From positions 1 to 40,704 of the forward strand of contig NZ_JAJQKI010000022.1 in NCBI RefSeq assembly GCF_023036475.1: a DNA stretch of 40,704 nucleotides, in the 5' to 3' direction. The notes below the pieces were generated by a model. That model did no database searches. It saw only the letters and a list, made by a program, of their open reading frames with translations, and had not been told where the DNA came from. Below are positions 17,812 to 27,554 of the stretch, piece by piece. This DNA is from Bacillus pinisoli (GTDB taxonomy: Bacteria; Bacillota; Bacilli; Bacillales; SA4). Made by a program: the position numbers and the translations under genes. Position 1 is the first letter of the stretch, and each line of letters begins with the position of its first letter.

Positions 17812-17847
17812 AAAGGGCGAATCCTCTATATGAAGATTCGCCCTTTG
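17812..17847 (-). terminator. Terminator of the CNNM/CBS membrane protein gene
   Basis: AAAGGGCGAATC and GATTCGCCCTTT form a perfect 12-bp stem 15 bases past the stop. On the minus strand it is followed by AATTGG, so the U tract is short but the stem is strong. Confidence 0.7.
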
Positions 17848-17862
17848 CCCTACTATTTATTT

Positions 17863-19167
17863 TTATATTACAGAAACTTTAATTTTTGTTATGCTTTTAT
17901 GATCCATTTGCTTCACTGCAAAGGTTATATTTTTATATTTCGTTACAGGCCTTTCATTCTCTTTTGGGATATACCCCAGTTGTCCTAGTAAAAAGCCGCT
18001 TAATGTAGCATAATGATCAACTGGCAAGTTTACCCTTAGTACTTCGTTTACTTCCATAAGACTTACAGTACCTGCCATAATATAGGTGTTTTCACTCACA
18101 ACTTTTATTTCATCTTCCATAAAACCTGGTTCATCATGTTCATCAAATATATTTCCAACAATTTCTTCTAAAATATCTTCAATTGTCACAATACCATCAG
18201 TTCCACCGTATTCGTCAATAGCAATGGCTAAGTGAGTATTGTTTTTTTGCATTTCCTTAAATAAATCGTCAATCCTTTTCGCTTCTGGGACATATAAAGG
18301 TTCTCTAATTAGGTGTTTAAGGTTGAAACTGCCTTCATCTGAGTCCTCAACAAATTGAAGAAGATCCTTTACATGTAATATACCCACTATATGATCTAAA
18401 CTATCCTTATATACAGGGAACCTTGTGTACTTTTCATCATTTACTAAGTTAAGAGTTTCTTTTAAGGAAAAGTGAAGAGGAATGGAAACAATCTTTGTTC
18501 GATGGGTCATGATGTCAGATACACTTTTATCATTAAATTCAAAAATATTATTGATCATAAATTTTTCTGTTTCTTGTATCGTTCCCTTTTCTTTTCCCAC
18601 ATCTACCATCATTCTAATTTCCTCTTCCGTTACATTCTCCTCATCCGCGTTTGGGTCTACTCCAAATAATCTTACGACGAAATTAGTTGAAAGAGTCAAT
18701 AGCTTTACAAAAGGTGATGATATCTTCAAAAGGATCGTTAATGGTACAACAGCAAAAGTTGAAATGGCTTCTGCTTTTTGTAGTGCTAATCTTTTAGGCA
18801 CTAACTCACCTAGTACAAGTGTAAAATAAGACAAAACTAATGTAATGAATACAACTGAAATCGCTTCAAGAACATGCTGTGAACCAGGTACACCAAGAGC
18901 CACTAACAAATCTGAAAATCTCCCTGCAAAACTCTCCGCAGCAAACGCACTAGCTAAAAATCCAGCTAAGGTGATTCCAATTTGGATAGTAGCTAAAAAG
19001 CGACTAGGTTCCGATAAAAGTTGGTGAAGTAATATTGCCTTTTTGTCACCTTTCTCTGCCATCATTTTAACTTTGTTATCATTTAGTGATATTAAAGCAA
19101 TTTCAGATGCAGCAAAAAAAGCATTTAGTATTATTAAAACAAACAGTATGAATATTTCTATTCCCAA
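17863..19167 (-). CDS. CNNM/CBS/CorC_HlyC membrane protein, likely Mg2+ exporter (MpfA-like)
   Basis: 434 residues. The N-terminal CNNM/DUF21 domain (about 1-190) has four membrane segments and the typical NAFFAASEIALISLN start. Two CBS domains follow (about 205-330; IMTHRTKIVSIPL and DEYGGTDGIVTIEDILEEIVG), then a C-terminal CorC_HlyC domain (about 345-425). B. subtilis MpfA (YhdP), of this architecture, protects against excess magnesium, so Mg2+ efflux is the best guess. Older names such as hemolysin are misleading. It starts with TTG 9 bases after GGAGG. It is a single-gene unit. Confidence 0.82.
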   Translation of the reverse strand: MGIEIFILFVLIILNAFFAASEIALISLNDNKVKMMAEKGDKKAILLHQLLSEPSRFLATIQIGITLAGFLASAFAAESFAGRFSDLLVALGVPGSQHVLEAISVVFITLVLSYFTLVLGELVPKRLALQKAEAISTFAVVPLTILLKISSPFVKLLTLSTNFVVRLFGVDPNADEENVTEEEIRMMVDVGKEKGTIQETEKFMINNIFEFNDKSVSDIMTHRTKIVSIPLHFSLKETLNLVNDEKYTRFPVYKDSLDHIVGILHVKDLLQFVEDSDEGSFNLKHLIREPLYVPEAKRIDDLFKEMQKNNTHLAIAIDEYGGTDGIVTIEDILEEIVGNIFDEHDEPGFMEDEIKVVSENTYIMAGTVSLMEVNEVLRVNLPVDHYATLSGFLLGQLGYIPKENERPVTKYKNITFAVKQMDHKSITKIKVSVI

Positions 19168-19497
19168 TTAAAGTATCCTCCAAAATAGTAACTAAATTTC
19201 TTTTAAATTCCCTGAGATAAGTATAAATAAAATAGACTTATACACTCAAACTGAAGTATTAAACAAATACAATGCAAATCCACTTAAATTGGGTAGAATT
19301 TATCAACTAGGTGAACGGCTCTTATATTATTGTGTTCTAACGAAGCCTCACTTCATTTCTTACTTTTTTAAGTTTAGTATTCAGATAGAATGCTATATAA
19401 AAAAGAGATCCTTTAACAGGATATTTCGGTAACCTCTCATTCCTCATAGCAATACATGCTATCTAACGCTGTAGCTTTCACAGACCTAATCCAAATA
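19168..19497. other. Long leader/intergenic region upstream of the MpfA-like gene
   Basis: About 330 bases with no gene. On the minus strand it holds a hairpin plus T tract (19399-19438, listed separately) and then about 230 bases of AT-rich sequence before the TTG start. I compared it by eye with the M-box, yybP-ykoY and T-box patterns and found no match. Confidence 0.4.
19399..19438 (-). terminator. Hairpin with T tract, possible leader attenuator
   Basis: On the minus strand GAGAG...ATCCTGTTAAAGGATCTC is followed by TTTTTT. The inner stem ATCCT/AGGAT and outer GAGA/TCTC are separated by an unpaired stretch. It lies 230 bases upstream of the MpfA-like gene in the same direction, so it could be a leader attenuator or a leftover terminator. 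Confidence 0.4.
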
Positions 19498-19543
19498 AAA
19501 AAGGCTCCTCAAAAGTTTTGCTCAACTAATGAGAAGCCTCTTC
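19498..19543 (-). terminator. Terminator of groESL
   Basis: On the minus strand AGGCTTCTCA...TGAGGAGCCTTTTTT, a 10-bp stem with one G-U pair and a T tract, about 60 bases after the groEL stop. Confidence 0.85.
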
Positions 19544-19601
19544 TAATACTATGTTAGTATCTTGTTCATAAACCCTAATTATCAAGGGTTCAAGGGGCAG
19601 A

Positions 19602-21278
<1,677 letters not shown>

Positions 21279-21312
21279 CTATTAATTGTCTATTGTTCTA
21301 AGTATGTTGATA

Positions 21313-21597
21313 TTAGCCGATTACAGCTAAAATATCGTTTTCACGAAGCACTAAATATTCAGCACCTTCATATTTCACTTCAGTACCTGAATACTTTGAG
21401 AAGATGATACGGTCGCCTACAGATACTTCTACAGCAACTCGCTCACCGTTGTCTAGAACACGTCCTGTTCCAACTGCAACAACTTTCCCCTCTTGAGGCT
21501 TTTCCTTAGCAGAATCTGGTAGTACGATACCGCTAGCAGTTTTTTCTTCAGACTCTACAAGCTCAATAATAACGCGATCTCCTAATGGCTTTAACAA
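21313..21597 (-). CDS. groES: 10 kDa co-chaperonin GroES
   Basis: 94-residue lid of the GroEL chamber. The start is TTG at 21595-21597, giving [20 protein letters not shown], because AGGAGG lies 9 bases before it. A longer frame from 21615 would begin inside that ribosome site. The mobile-loop segment [20 protein letters not shown] (about 17-36) and the [13 protein letters not shown] roof region are typical. It is first gene of the operon under CIRCE and a SigA promoter. Confidence 0.97.
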   Translation of the reverse strand: MLKPLGDRVIIELVESEEKTASGIVLPDSAKEKPQEGKVVAVGTGRVLDNGERVAVEVSVGDRIIFSKYSGTEVKYEGAEYLVLRENDILAVIG

Positions 21598-21639
21598 GTG
21601 AAACAACCTCCTCAAAAATAGTAGTAGATTTTAGTCTTA

Positions 21640-21666
21640 TTAGCACTCAACGCAAATGAGTGCTAA
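21640..21666 (-). promoter_or_regulatory. CIRCE operator (HrcA site)
   Basis: TTAGCACTC-N9-GAGTGCTAA, a perfect CIRCE inverted repeat, located between the groESL promoter and the groES start. HrcA binding here represses groESL until heat shock. Confidence 0.98.
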
Positions 21667-21676
21667 CACAATTTAT

Positions 21677-21705
21677 ATAATAATGAAACTCTATCTTGAA
21701 TGCAA
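21677..21705 (-). promoter_or_regulatory. SigA promoter of groESL
   Basis: On the minus strand TTGCAT (21700-21705), 17-bp spacer, TATTAT (21677-21682), ending 10 bases before the CIRCE element. Confidence 0.85.
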
Positions 21706-21930
21706 GTATTTCACTACTATTTTTTCAAAATTTTTTCTAGTGAAATTCCGACATATTTCATCTATGTAAAGTTCATCTGCTACGCTTACTAAGCTATTCT
21801 ACATGTAAGTAGAACATACCTCCTCAGTTTATCTTATCTACTATTTTTTAAACCTTTAACATACAATAGGAAGAATGTTTACTTTTGGACTCATTCCTCA
21901 CCAAGGGATATTGTTATTTTATTCGAATCT

Positions 21931-21943
21931 TCTATGTTACAAT
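21931..21943 (+). promoter_or_regulatory. Possible extended -10 promoter of ydiL
   Basis: TGTTACAAT (ending at 21943) fits an extended -10 (TGN-TACAAT) about 38 bases before the ydiL start. No good -35 is visible at the right spacing. Confidence 0.45.
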
Positions 21944-21980
21944 ACGGTAGGGAAAATGAAGGTAAAAGGAGAATCTTACA

Positions 21981-22706
21981 TTGGAGAAACGGCACTGGTA
22001 TGTTGTCATTACGTACATCATTATGCAATTTTCTACTATATTAGGAGTTCCACTGTTCGTTAAACTCGGAGTAGAATCCCGTGAAATGGCTGTAGCGTAC
22101 TGGTTAATCTTCAGCTTTTTTGCAGCACTAATCCTTATCTTGTACTTGCTTCGTCAAGATATCATGGAAAGACATCGTGATGAGCGCAGTTCGGTACCTA
22201 CTGCCATAACATGGGCTTTTTTCGGGGTATTTCTAGCGTTATTTGCTCAAGGAATTGCCGCTACCATTGAAAACCGCATTTTTGGAATTGAATACGGCTC
22301 GGAGAATACAGAATTTCTTGTTGAACTTGCATTAACCACACCATTATTTATTGTCGTCACTTCTATTATTGGACCCATATTAGAAGAGATTATTTTTAGA
22401 AAGATTTTATTTGGCACATTATATAAGAGATACAACTTTTTTATAGCCGCTTTACTAAGTTCCGTTGTTTTCGCCATCGTACATATGGATTTTAAGCATT
22501 TGTTAATTTATTCAGCCATGGGCTTTACCTTTGCTTTTCTATATGTAAAAACGAAACGAATTATTGTTCCTATCATTGCTCATGTCTCGATGAACACCCT
22601 TGTTGTTCTTATTCAAGTTGTGTTCAGAGATGAAATAGAAAAATATCAAGAACAAGTTGAGTCAACACAAGCTATGATTAAGTTTCTATGGACTCACTTA
22701 CATTAA
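21981..22706 (+). CDS. ydiL: CPBP intramembrane metalloprotease (YdiL-like)
   Basis: 241-residue membrane protein with about six to seven segments. It carries the CPBP/Abi motifs in order: EEIIFRKILFG (EExxxR, about 134-144), FAIVHMDF (FxxxH, about 163-170) and HVSMN (HxxxN, about 201-205). Proteins with these residues are intramembrane proteases related to Rce1; the substrate here is unknown. It starts with TTG 9 bases after AAAGGAG. It is followed by ydiK, with groESL divergent to the left, as in B. subtilis. Confidence 0.88.
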   Translation: MEKRHWYVVITYIIMQFSTILGVPLFVKLGVESREMAVAYWLIFSFFAALILILYLLRQDIMERHRDERSSVPTAITWAFFGVFLALFAQGIAATIENRIFGIEYGSENTEFLVELALTTPLFIVVTSIIGPILEEIIFRKILFGTLYKRYNFFIAALLSSVVFAIVHMDFKHLLIYSAMGFTFAFLYVKTKRIIVPIIAHVSMNTLVVLIQVVFRDEIEKYQEQVESTQAMIKFLWTHLH

Positions 22707-22724
22707 TTGGAGGCTTTAAGCAAT

Positions 22725-22922
22725 ATGCGTACTTCACCATTTTTAATGGGTATTCTTTACTTTGGTATGGGCGTCATTTTCATCGTACTTGCCATCCAAA
22801 GTAAAACAGAGGATATTTGGAGTTTTCCAACTATTATTCTTATGCTTGTCGCTACATTTGATTTTGGAGTATCAATTAGAATGTTCTCTTTACATAAGCG
22901 AATAAAACAAGTAAAAAAATAA
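22725..22922 (+). CDS. ydiK: Small membrane protein YdiK (DUF4305)
   Basis: 65 residues with two membrane segments (about 6-24 and 34-52) and a basic C-terminal tail HKRIKQVKK. The start chosen is ATG at 22725-22727, because TTGGAGG lies 10 bases upstream. The longer frame from 22707 would start inside the ribosome site. It lies 18 bases after ydiL, so the two form an operon. Its place between ydiL and tatC matches B. subtilis ydiK. No function is known. Confidence 0.85.
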   Translation: MRTSPFLMGILYFGMGVIFIVLAIQSKTEDIWSFPTIILMLVATFDFGVSIRMFSLHKRIKQVKK

Positions 22923-22946
22923 GACTCCCACAAGAGTCTTATTTTT
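22918..22946 (+). terminator. Bidirectional terminator between ydiK and tatC
   Basis: AATAAGACTC (22918-22927) and GAGTCTTATT (22934-22943) form a perfect 10-bp stem followed by TTTATT on the plus strand. The genes converge here and the hairpin abuts both stop codons. Confidence 0.82.
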
Positions 22947-23694
22947 ATTCCTCGTTATTCATTTCCGATTCAGCCATTAACCTTTTTCTATAAGCACTTC
23001 TTGAAATTAATATACTAATTTCATATAAAATAAATAACGGAATCGTCACCATTAAGTGTGAAATTAATTCCGGCGGGGTAATAAATGCCCCAATAACTAA
23101 TAATACGAAGTATGCATATTTTCTTACCTTTGTTAAAAAGTCTGGTGTTACAATTCCTAGCCGCGTCAAGAACATAATAACGACTGGAAGCTGAAACAGT
23201 AAACCAAATGGAATCGTTAGTTGAATTAAGAAGTCGAAGTACTCATTTATTCCAATTACCTGCTCAATATGCAAGCGTTCTGAAAGTCTTGTCATGAAGT
23301 CTACGACAAATGGAAAGAGAACAAAATACGAGAATGAAATCCCTGTTAAGAAAAGCAAGAGGGAAATCGGTATATAACTTAGCGTTACCTTTCGTTCTTT
23401 TTCATATAATCCTGGGCTGATAAAAGCCCATAATTGATATAAGGAAATCGGAAAGGTCATAATAAAAGCTATGATAAAAGCAAATTCCATATACACTTTT
23501 ATTGGATCCGTTAATCTAAATGCGTTCATCGTCAGTTCTTTTGCTTCATCCGCATGTTGTAAATAAACAATTAAAGGCTCCGCTAAAAAGAAACTTCCAA
23601 CCATTGCAAACAAGAAGAAAACGACTACGATAATCAGTCGTTTTCTAAGTTCTCCGATATGATCATAGACGGACATTTCATTGTAATTCATCAT
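22945..23694 (-). CDS. tatC: Sec-independent translocase subunit TatC
   Basis: 249-residue membrane protein with six segments; the twin-arginine signal receptor of the Tat export system. The N terminus MSVYDHIGELRKRLIIVV contains the conserved HIGELRKR stretch, and the cytoplasmic loop SPGLYEKERK (about 92-101) is the usual signature. The last residues are charged. It is encoded 14 bases after tatA in the same direction, giving a minimal TatA-TatC pair of the TatAy-TatCy type. Confidence 0.96.
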   Translation of the reverse strand: MMNYNEMSVYDHIGELRKRLIIVVVFFLFAMVGSFFLAEPLIVYLQHADEAKELTMNAFRLTDPIKVYMEFAFIIAFIMTFPISLYQLWAFISPGLYEKERKVTLSYIPISLLLFLTGISFSYFVLFPFVVDFMTRLSERLHIEQVIGINEYFDFLIQLTIPFGLLFQLPVVIMFLTRLGIVTPDFLTKVRKYAYFVLLVIGAFITPPELISHLMVTIPLFILYEISILISRSAYRKRLMAESEMNNEE

Positions 23695-23708
23695 ATCTCA
23701 TCCTAACT

Positions 23709-23891
23709 TTACTTGTTACCTTCTTTTTTCTTGTCATCGTCCTCATCATCTGCTAAACCTTTTGTAGCGTTTTTAAACTCACGTAGTGTATTTCCTGCTG
23801 CTTTCCCAAGTTCAGGCAACTTTTTAGGTCCGAATATTAATAAAGCTACGAATACGATTAATAATAGGCTTCCAATTCCAACGTTTGGCAC
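23709..23891 (-). CDS. tatA: Sec-independent translocase subunit TatA
   Basis: 60-residue pore component of the Tat system. The start is placed at GTG 23889-23891, giving MPNVGIGSLLLIVFVALLIF, because AGGAGG lies 8 bases upstream. The ATG two codons earlier would be only 2 bases from that site, and the GTG start also resembles the MPIGPGSL start of B. subtilis TatAy. One membrane segment is followed by the FGPKKLPELGKAAG hinge and amphipathic helix, then an acidic-to-basic tail DDEDDDKKKEGNK. Confidence 0.93.
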   Translation of the reverse strand: MPNVGIGSLLLIVFVALLIFGPKKLPELGKAAGNTLREFKNATKGLADDEDDDKKKEGNK

Positions 23892-23905
23892 ACCCATCAC
23901 CTCCT

Positions 23906-24544
23906 TTAATCAAGTGGATATGTTTTTAAAAAGTATATTAATGACTGTAGTTCAATTGATAAATCAATATGGTGAATCCTCACATGCTCCGGAACATTAA
24001 TTCGGGCTGGAGTAAAATTCAGTATACCTTTAATTCCTTTAGATACTAATCGATCTGTAATAGGCTGAGCAACAGAAGCCGGGACCGTTAAGATCGCAAC
24101 AGAGACATCTTGCTGTATCCGCTCTTCTAACTCATCTAAATGATAGATGGGTACTCCCCCGATATCTGAACCAACGATAGAAGTTTCGATGTCAAACGCC
24201 ATTTCTATTTTCGTACTATTATTCTTAAGGAAATTATAGTTTAGAAAGGCAGTTCCTAAATTCCCAACACCTATTAAGGTCACCTTCGTTAGCTCATCCT
24301 GATCTAGAGTTTTTCTAAAAAAGGTTAATAAATATTGAATATTATAACCATACCCCTTTTTTCCTAACGCTCCAAAATAGGAGAAGTCCCGACGGATTGT
24401 TGCGGAATCTACTTTAACCGCTTCACTTAATTCTGCTGATGACACTCTTTGTTTCCCCGATAAATATAAGTTCTTTAAAAACCGATAATATAACGGTAAT
24501 CGTTTAGCCGTAGCTTGTGGTATTTTTGCTTGATCTTCACTCAA
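23906..24544 (-). CDS. rex: Redox-sensing transcriptional repressor Rex
   Basis: 212-residue repressor that leaves DNA when the NADH/NAD+ ratio rises and controls fermentation and respiration genes. The N-terminal winged helix contains [33 protein letters not shown] (shown as [12 protein letters not shown] and [11 protein letters not shown], about 38-70). A Rossmann domain follows with [14 protein letters not shown] (about 92-105). TTG at 24542-24544 is preferred over the GTG three codons upstream because GGGTGA then sits 5 bases before it. It lies 9 bases or more after moaC and directly before tatA, as in B. subtilis ydiH. Confidence 0.94.
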   Translation of the reverse strand: MSEDQAKIPQATAKRLPLYYRFLKNLYLSGKQRVSSAELSEAVKVDSATIRRDFSYFGALGKKGYGYNIQYLLTFFRKTLDQDELTKVTLIGVGNLGTAFLNYNFLKNNSTKIEMAFDIETSIVGSDIGGVPIYHLDELEERIQQDVSVAILTVPASVAQPITDRLVSKGIKGILNFTPARINVPEHVRIHHIDLSIELQSLIYFLKTYPLD

Positions 24545-24562
24545 TGATATCACCCGTATATG

Positions 24563-25045
24563 TTACGTTCTTTGGTAATCTCCGCTTTTGCCTCCCGTTT
24601 TGGTAATCAAATAGGTTGGCCCAATAATCATTCCTTTATCAACCGCTTTACACATATCATAAACAGTCAGAGCACATGCAGAAACAGCCGTTAAAGCTTC
24701 CATTTCAACACCTGTACTTCCTTTTGTCTTCACTTCACCTTCAATGATCAATTCAAATTGATCGTCCTTTTGTTCCCATGTAAAGGAAATATTTACGCCC
24801 TTTATAGGAATCGGATGACACATCGGAATGATGTCAGGAGTTTTTTTAGCAGCCATAATCCCTGCTACCTGTGCTACTGCTAGCACGTCTCCTTTTTCCA
24901 TTTCCGAACTAATAATCTTTTGATAAATCTCACGGGATACCTCAATACTAGATCTTGCAACCGCTGTGCGGACTGTATCTGTCTTAGAAGTGATATCTAC
25001 CATTTTTGCATGACCTTGTTCATTAAAGTGGGTAAATTCTGCCAT
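24563..25045 (-). CDS. moaC: Cyclic pyranopterin monophosphate synthase MoaC
   Basis: 160-residue enzyme that, after MoaA, forms cyclic pyranopterin monophosphate in molybdenum cofactor synthesis. Conserved stretches: [20 protein letters not shown] (about 63-82), [20 protein letters not shown] (about 113-132), KAVDKGM with the catalytic Lys, and KTGGKSG near the end. It has a GGGAGGGG ribosome site before ATG. It is first of the moaC-rex-tatA-tatC group. A link to the Tat genes is reasonable, since molybdoenzymes are often Tat substrates, but none is encoded here. Confidence 0.96.
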   Translation of the reverse strand: MAEFTHFNEQGHAKMVDITSKTDTVRTAVARSSIEVSREIYQKIISSEMEKGDVLAVAQVAGIMAAKKTPDIIPMCHPIPIKGVNISFTWEQKDDQFELIIEGEVKTKGSTGVEMEALTAVSACALTVYDMCKAVDKGMIIGPTYLITKTGGKSGDYQRT

Positions 25046-25083
25046 TATATAAACCCCTCCCTTAACATGTATTCCTACTTACG

Positions 25084-25112
25084 ACTATACACTATTTTGA
25101 AAAACTTGTCGC
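25084..25112 (-). promoter_or_regulatory. Probable SigA promoter of moaC
   Basis: On the minus strand GCGACA (25107-25112), 17-bp spacer, TATAGT (25084-25089), about 40 bases before the moaC start. Confidence 0.6.
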
Positions 25113-25154
25113 ATCCCTTTGTGAACAATTTCTTACTTCTAGCATGCTCATCTA

Positions 25155-25183
25155 TTGCCCCTTCTACCAAATATATATACACT
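25155..25183 (+). promoter_or_regulatory. Probable SigA promoter of ydiF
   Basis: TTGCCC (25155-25160), 17-bp spacer, TACACT (25178-25183), 27 bases before the ydiF start; divergent from the moaC promoter. Confidence 0.6.
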
Positions 25184-25210
25184 ATTAGTAGGAAACTTGA
25201 GGTGAACAAT

Positions 25211-27145
25211 ATGATTGTATTGCAATTAAATCAGATCACAAAATATTTTGGCTCAGAGCCTATTCTTTCTAATATAAAACTAGAAGTACAATCTAAAGAC
25301 CGAATTGCACTTGTTGGTAGAAATGGTGCTGGTAAATCAACACTTTTAAAAATCATCGCTGGTATTCATTCACAGGATAGTGGAGAAATCATTAAACCAA
25401 AGGATGTCACAATAGGCTATCTAGCACAGCATACCGGGCTAGAAACGAAGCTCTCTATTTATGAAGAATTATTAACTGTGTTTGATCACTTAAAACAACA
25501 GGAAAAACAGCTTCGCCAAATGGAAGAGCAAATGGGGGAACCTGCATTATTTGAGGATCAAACCCGCTATAACCGTGTGTTAAAGGAATATGATCTCCTT
25601 CAGGAACAATTTAAACAACAAGGCGGCTACCAATACGAGTCCGATATAAGATCCATTCTTCATGGTTTAGGATTTGCTAACTTTGACCCTGCTACACCGA
25701 TTTCTAGCTTAAGTGGTGGCCAAAAAACAAGATTAGCTCTCGGAAAACTACTCTTATCAAAGCCGAATATCCTTATTCTGGACGAGCCAACGAACCACTT
25801 GGACATGGATACTTTGTCATGGCTTGAACAATATTTAACCTCTTATCCCGGGGCAATATTAATTGTTTCTCATGATCGCTACTTTTTAGACAAGGTGGTC
25901 AATCAAGTCTATGAATTGTCTAGAACAACCATGTTTAAGTACCATGGAAACTATAGTCAGTACCTTGTAAAAAAAGCAGAGAATTATGAACGTGAACTAA
26001 AGCAGTTTGAAAAGCAGCAAGAGGAAGTGGCAAAACTTAAGGATTTTATCCAACGTAATATTGCGAGAGCCTCTACAACGAAACGAGCACAAAGCAGAAG
26101 AAAACAGCTTGATCGAATGACCTTAATGGACAGGCCTGCTGGTGATGAAAAATCCGCTTCCTTTCATTTTGATATCACCCGTCAAAGTGGAAATATCGTA
26201 TTAAAAGTGGAGGATTTGGCCATTTCCTATGAAAAGGAAGAGCCAACAATCCGTAATATTAGCTTTACCTTAAATCGTGAAGATAGTATCGCACTCATTG
26301 GTCCAAATGGAATTGGAAAATCTAGTTTACTAAAAGGTATTATAAATAAAATTTCTCCTTCCAATGGGACTGTTCAGTTTGGCTCCAATGTAACTATAGG
26401 TTACTATGACCAAGAACAGGCTAACTTAAAGTCTAATAAACGAGTGTTAAATGAACTATGGGACGATTATCCACATGTTCCTGAAAAAGAAATTCGTACG
26501 GTATTGGGGAACTTTTTATTCTCTGGAGATGATGTCTTAAAAGAAGTGTCAAGTCTTAGCGGTGGAGAAAAAGCGAGATTAGCTCTCTCCAAACTAATGA
26601 TGCAAAAGGCTAACTTCCTTATTCTAGATGAACCAACGAACCATTTAGACTTAGACAGCAAAGAGATCTTAGAAAACGCATTAATTGATTATCCAGGAAC
26701 CATTCTTTTCGTTTCACACGATCGTTACTTTATCAACAGAATTGCCTCAAAGGTGTTGGAATTAGAAAGCACCTCTATTACTGAGTACTTAGGTGATTAT
26801 GATTACTTCTTAGAAAAAAAAGAAATGCTTGCCGAATTAGAAGAATTAGAGAAAAGTTCTACAGTACCCGCTAAAGAAACAGTCAAAGAAGAAAAGCGTA
26901 GCTTTGAAGAAGAAAAAGAACTCAAGCGTATAGAGCGTCAAAGAAAACGTAGAATTGAAGAGATCGAGAAGGAAATTGCTTCCTTGGAGGAAATCATCTC
27001 TTCTAATGAAGAAAAACTGTGTGATCCAGACATCTATCAGGATCATGAAGTAGTACAACAGTTAAACAATGAAAATCAGCAGGCTAACGAGGAACTCGAA
27101 AAACTGATGGTTGAATGGGAACAACTTCTTGAACAAGCCGATTAA
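25211..27145 (+). CDS. ydiF: ABC-F family ATPase (YdiF-like)
   Basis: 644 residues, two ABC domains and no membrane segments. These are ribosome-associated translation factors of the ABC-F class. Domain 1: Walker A GRNGAGKST, signature LSGGQKTRLALGKLL, Walker B ILILDEPTNHLDMD. A charged linker (about 240-310) carries the P-site interaction motif region. Domain 2: GPNGIGKSS, LSGGEKARLALSKLM, FLILDEPTNHLDLD. A C-terminal coiled coil (about 555-640) matches the ABC_tran_CTD type. The ATG at 25211 has GAGGTGAAC just before it; the open frame continues upstream but only as unrelated sequence. It is probably YdiF; a resistance role cannot be claimed. Confidence 0.92.
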   Translation: MIVLQLNQITKYFGSEPILSNIKLEVQSKDRIALVGRNGAGKSTLLKIIAGIHSQDSGEIIKPKDVTIGYLAQHTGLETKLSIYEELLTVFDHLKQQEKQLRQMEEQMGEPALFEDQTRYNRVLKEYDLLQEQFKQQGGYQYESDIRSILHGLGFANFDPATPISSLSGGQKTRLALGKLLLSKPNILILDEPTNHLDMDTLSWLEQYLTSYPGAILIVSHDRYFLDKVVNQVYELSRTTMFKYHGNYSQYLVKKAENYERELKQFEKQQEEVAKLKDFIQRNIARASTTKRAQSRRKQLDRMTLMDRPAGDEKSASFHFDITRQSGNIVLKVEDLAISYEKEEPTIRNISFTLNREDSIALIGPNGIGKSSLLKGIINKISPSNGTVQFGSNVTIGYYDQEQANLKSNKRVLNELWDDYPHVPEKEIRTVLGNFLFSGDDVLKEVSSLSGGEKARLALSKLMMQKANFLILDEPTNHLDLDSKEILENALIDYPGTILFVSHDRYFINRIASKVLELESTSITEYLGDYDYFLEKKEMLAELEELEKSSTVPAKETVKEEKRSFEEEKELKRIERQRKRRIEEIEKEIASLEEIISSNEEKLCDPDIYQDHEVVQQLNNENQQANEELEKLMVEWEQLLEQAD

Positions 27146-27172
27146 CCAGTGATCCACAATCACTGGTTTTTT
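27144..27172 (+). terminator. Terminator of ydiF
   Basis: AACCAGTGAT (27144-27153), loop CCACA, ATCACTGGTT (27159-27168), then TTTT; a perfect 10-bp stem at the stop codon. Confidence 0.9.
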
Positions 27173-27239
27173 CATGGATTTTTTAGCTAATTAAACTCTA
27201 AAAAGTACCAAGAAGAAACTTATTAAAAAAACAATTCAC

Positions 27240-27438
27240 ATATTCACAAGCTTATACACAATATTAACACCTACTACTAAAGGATTTTTTGTACTTTTCC
27301 ACAAAATCCACTTAAAACTATTAACATATCCACAGGTTTATCCACAACTTCTGGTTATTTTGGATAGATCTGTGTAAAACTCAAGAGTTTTGCTTTTATT
27401 TTTAACATATTACCACCAAAAAACTGGAGTTATCCACA
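27240..27438. promoter_or_regulatory. Cluster of DnaA boxes in the ydiF-downstream intergenic region
   Basis: Three perfect TTATNCACA boxes: TTATACACA 27252-27260, TTATCCACA 27338-27346 and TTATCCACA 27430-27438. Four more have one mismatch: ATATTCACA 27240-27248, TTTTCCACA 27295-27303, ATATCCACA 27326-27334, and TTTTACACA on the minus strand at 27371-27379. All lie in 200 bases that code for nothing and are AT-rich. From memory, B. subtilis has DnaA-box clusters outside oriC, one of them between gcp (tsaD) and ydiF; the position next to ydiF fits. Confidence 0.85.
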
Positions 27439-27508
27439 AAAAAAACTTTTTTTCTCCTCAATGTAAGAAAAATTGTACTGCCGTTTTCCTATTTGCAATA
27501 AATATATA

Positions 27509-27534
27509 TATTGATGAAACATTTTTCATCAATA
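27509..27534 (+). promoter_or_regulatory. Perfect inverted repeat in the lipase leader
   Basis: TATTGATGAAA, CATT, TTTCATCAATA: 11-bp arms without mismatch, ending 20 bases before the lipase start and just before its ribosome site. It could be an operator for an unknown regulator or a 5' stem that stabilises the mRNA. Confidence 0.6.
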
Positions 27535-27554
27535 CTACGTAAAGGAGCGAATAA

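Noticed and set aside
17626..17988. Plus-strand frame of 120 codons over the Fur region
   Set aside because: It covers the fbpA promoter, Fur boxes and a terminator, overlaps the end of the MpfA-like gene, and has no ribosome site.
24920..25210. In-frame N-terminal extension of the ABC-F gene (97 residues)
   Set aside because: It overlaps moaC on the other strand, does not resemble ABC-F proteins, and the ATG at 25211 has a ribosome site and a normal family start.
27170..27554. Full replication origin (oriC)
   Set aside because: DnaA boxes are present, but dnaA, dnaN, rpmH or rnpA are not adjacent, and a clear AT-rich unwinding element with trio repeats was not identified.
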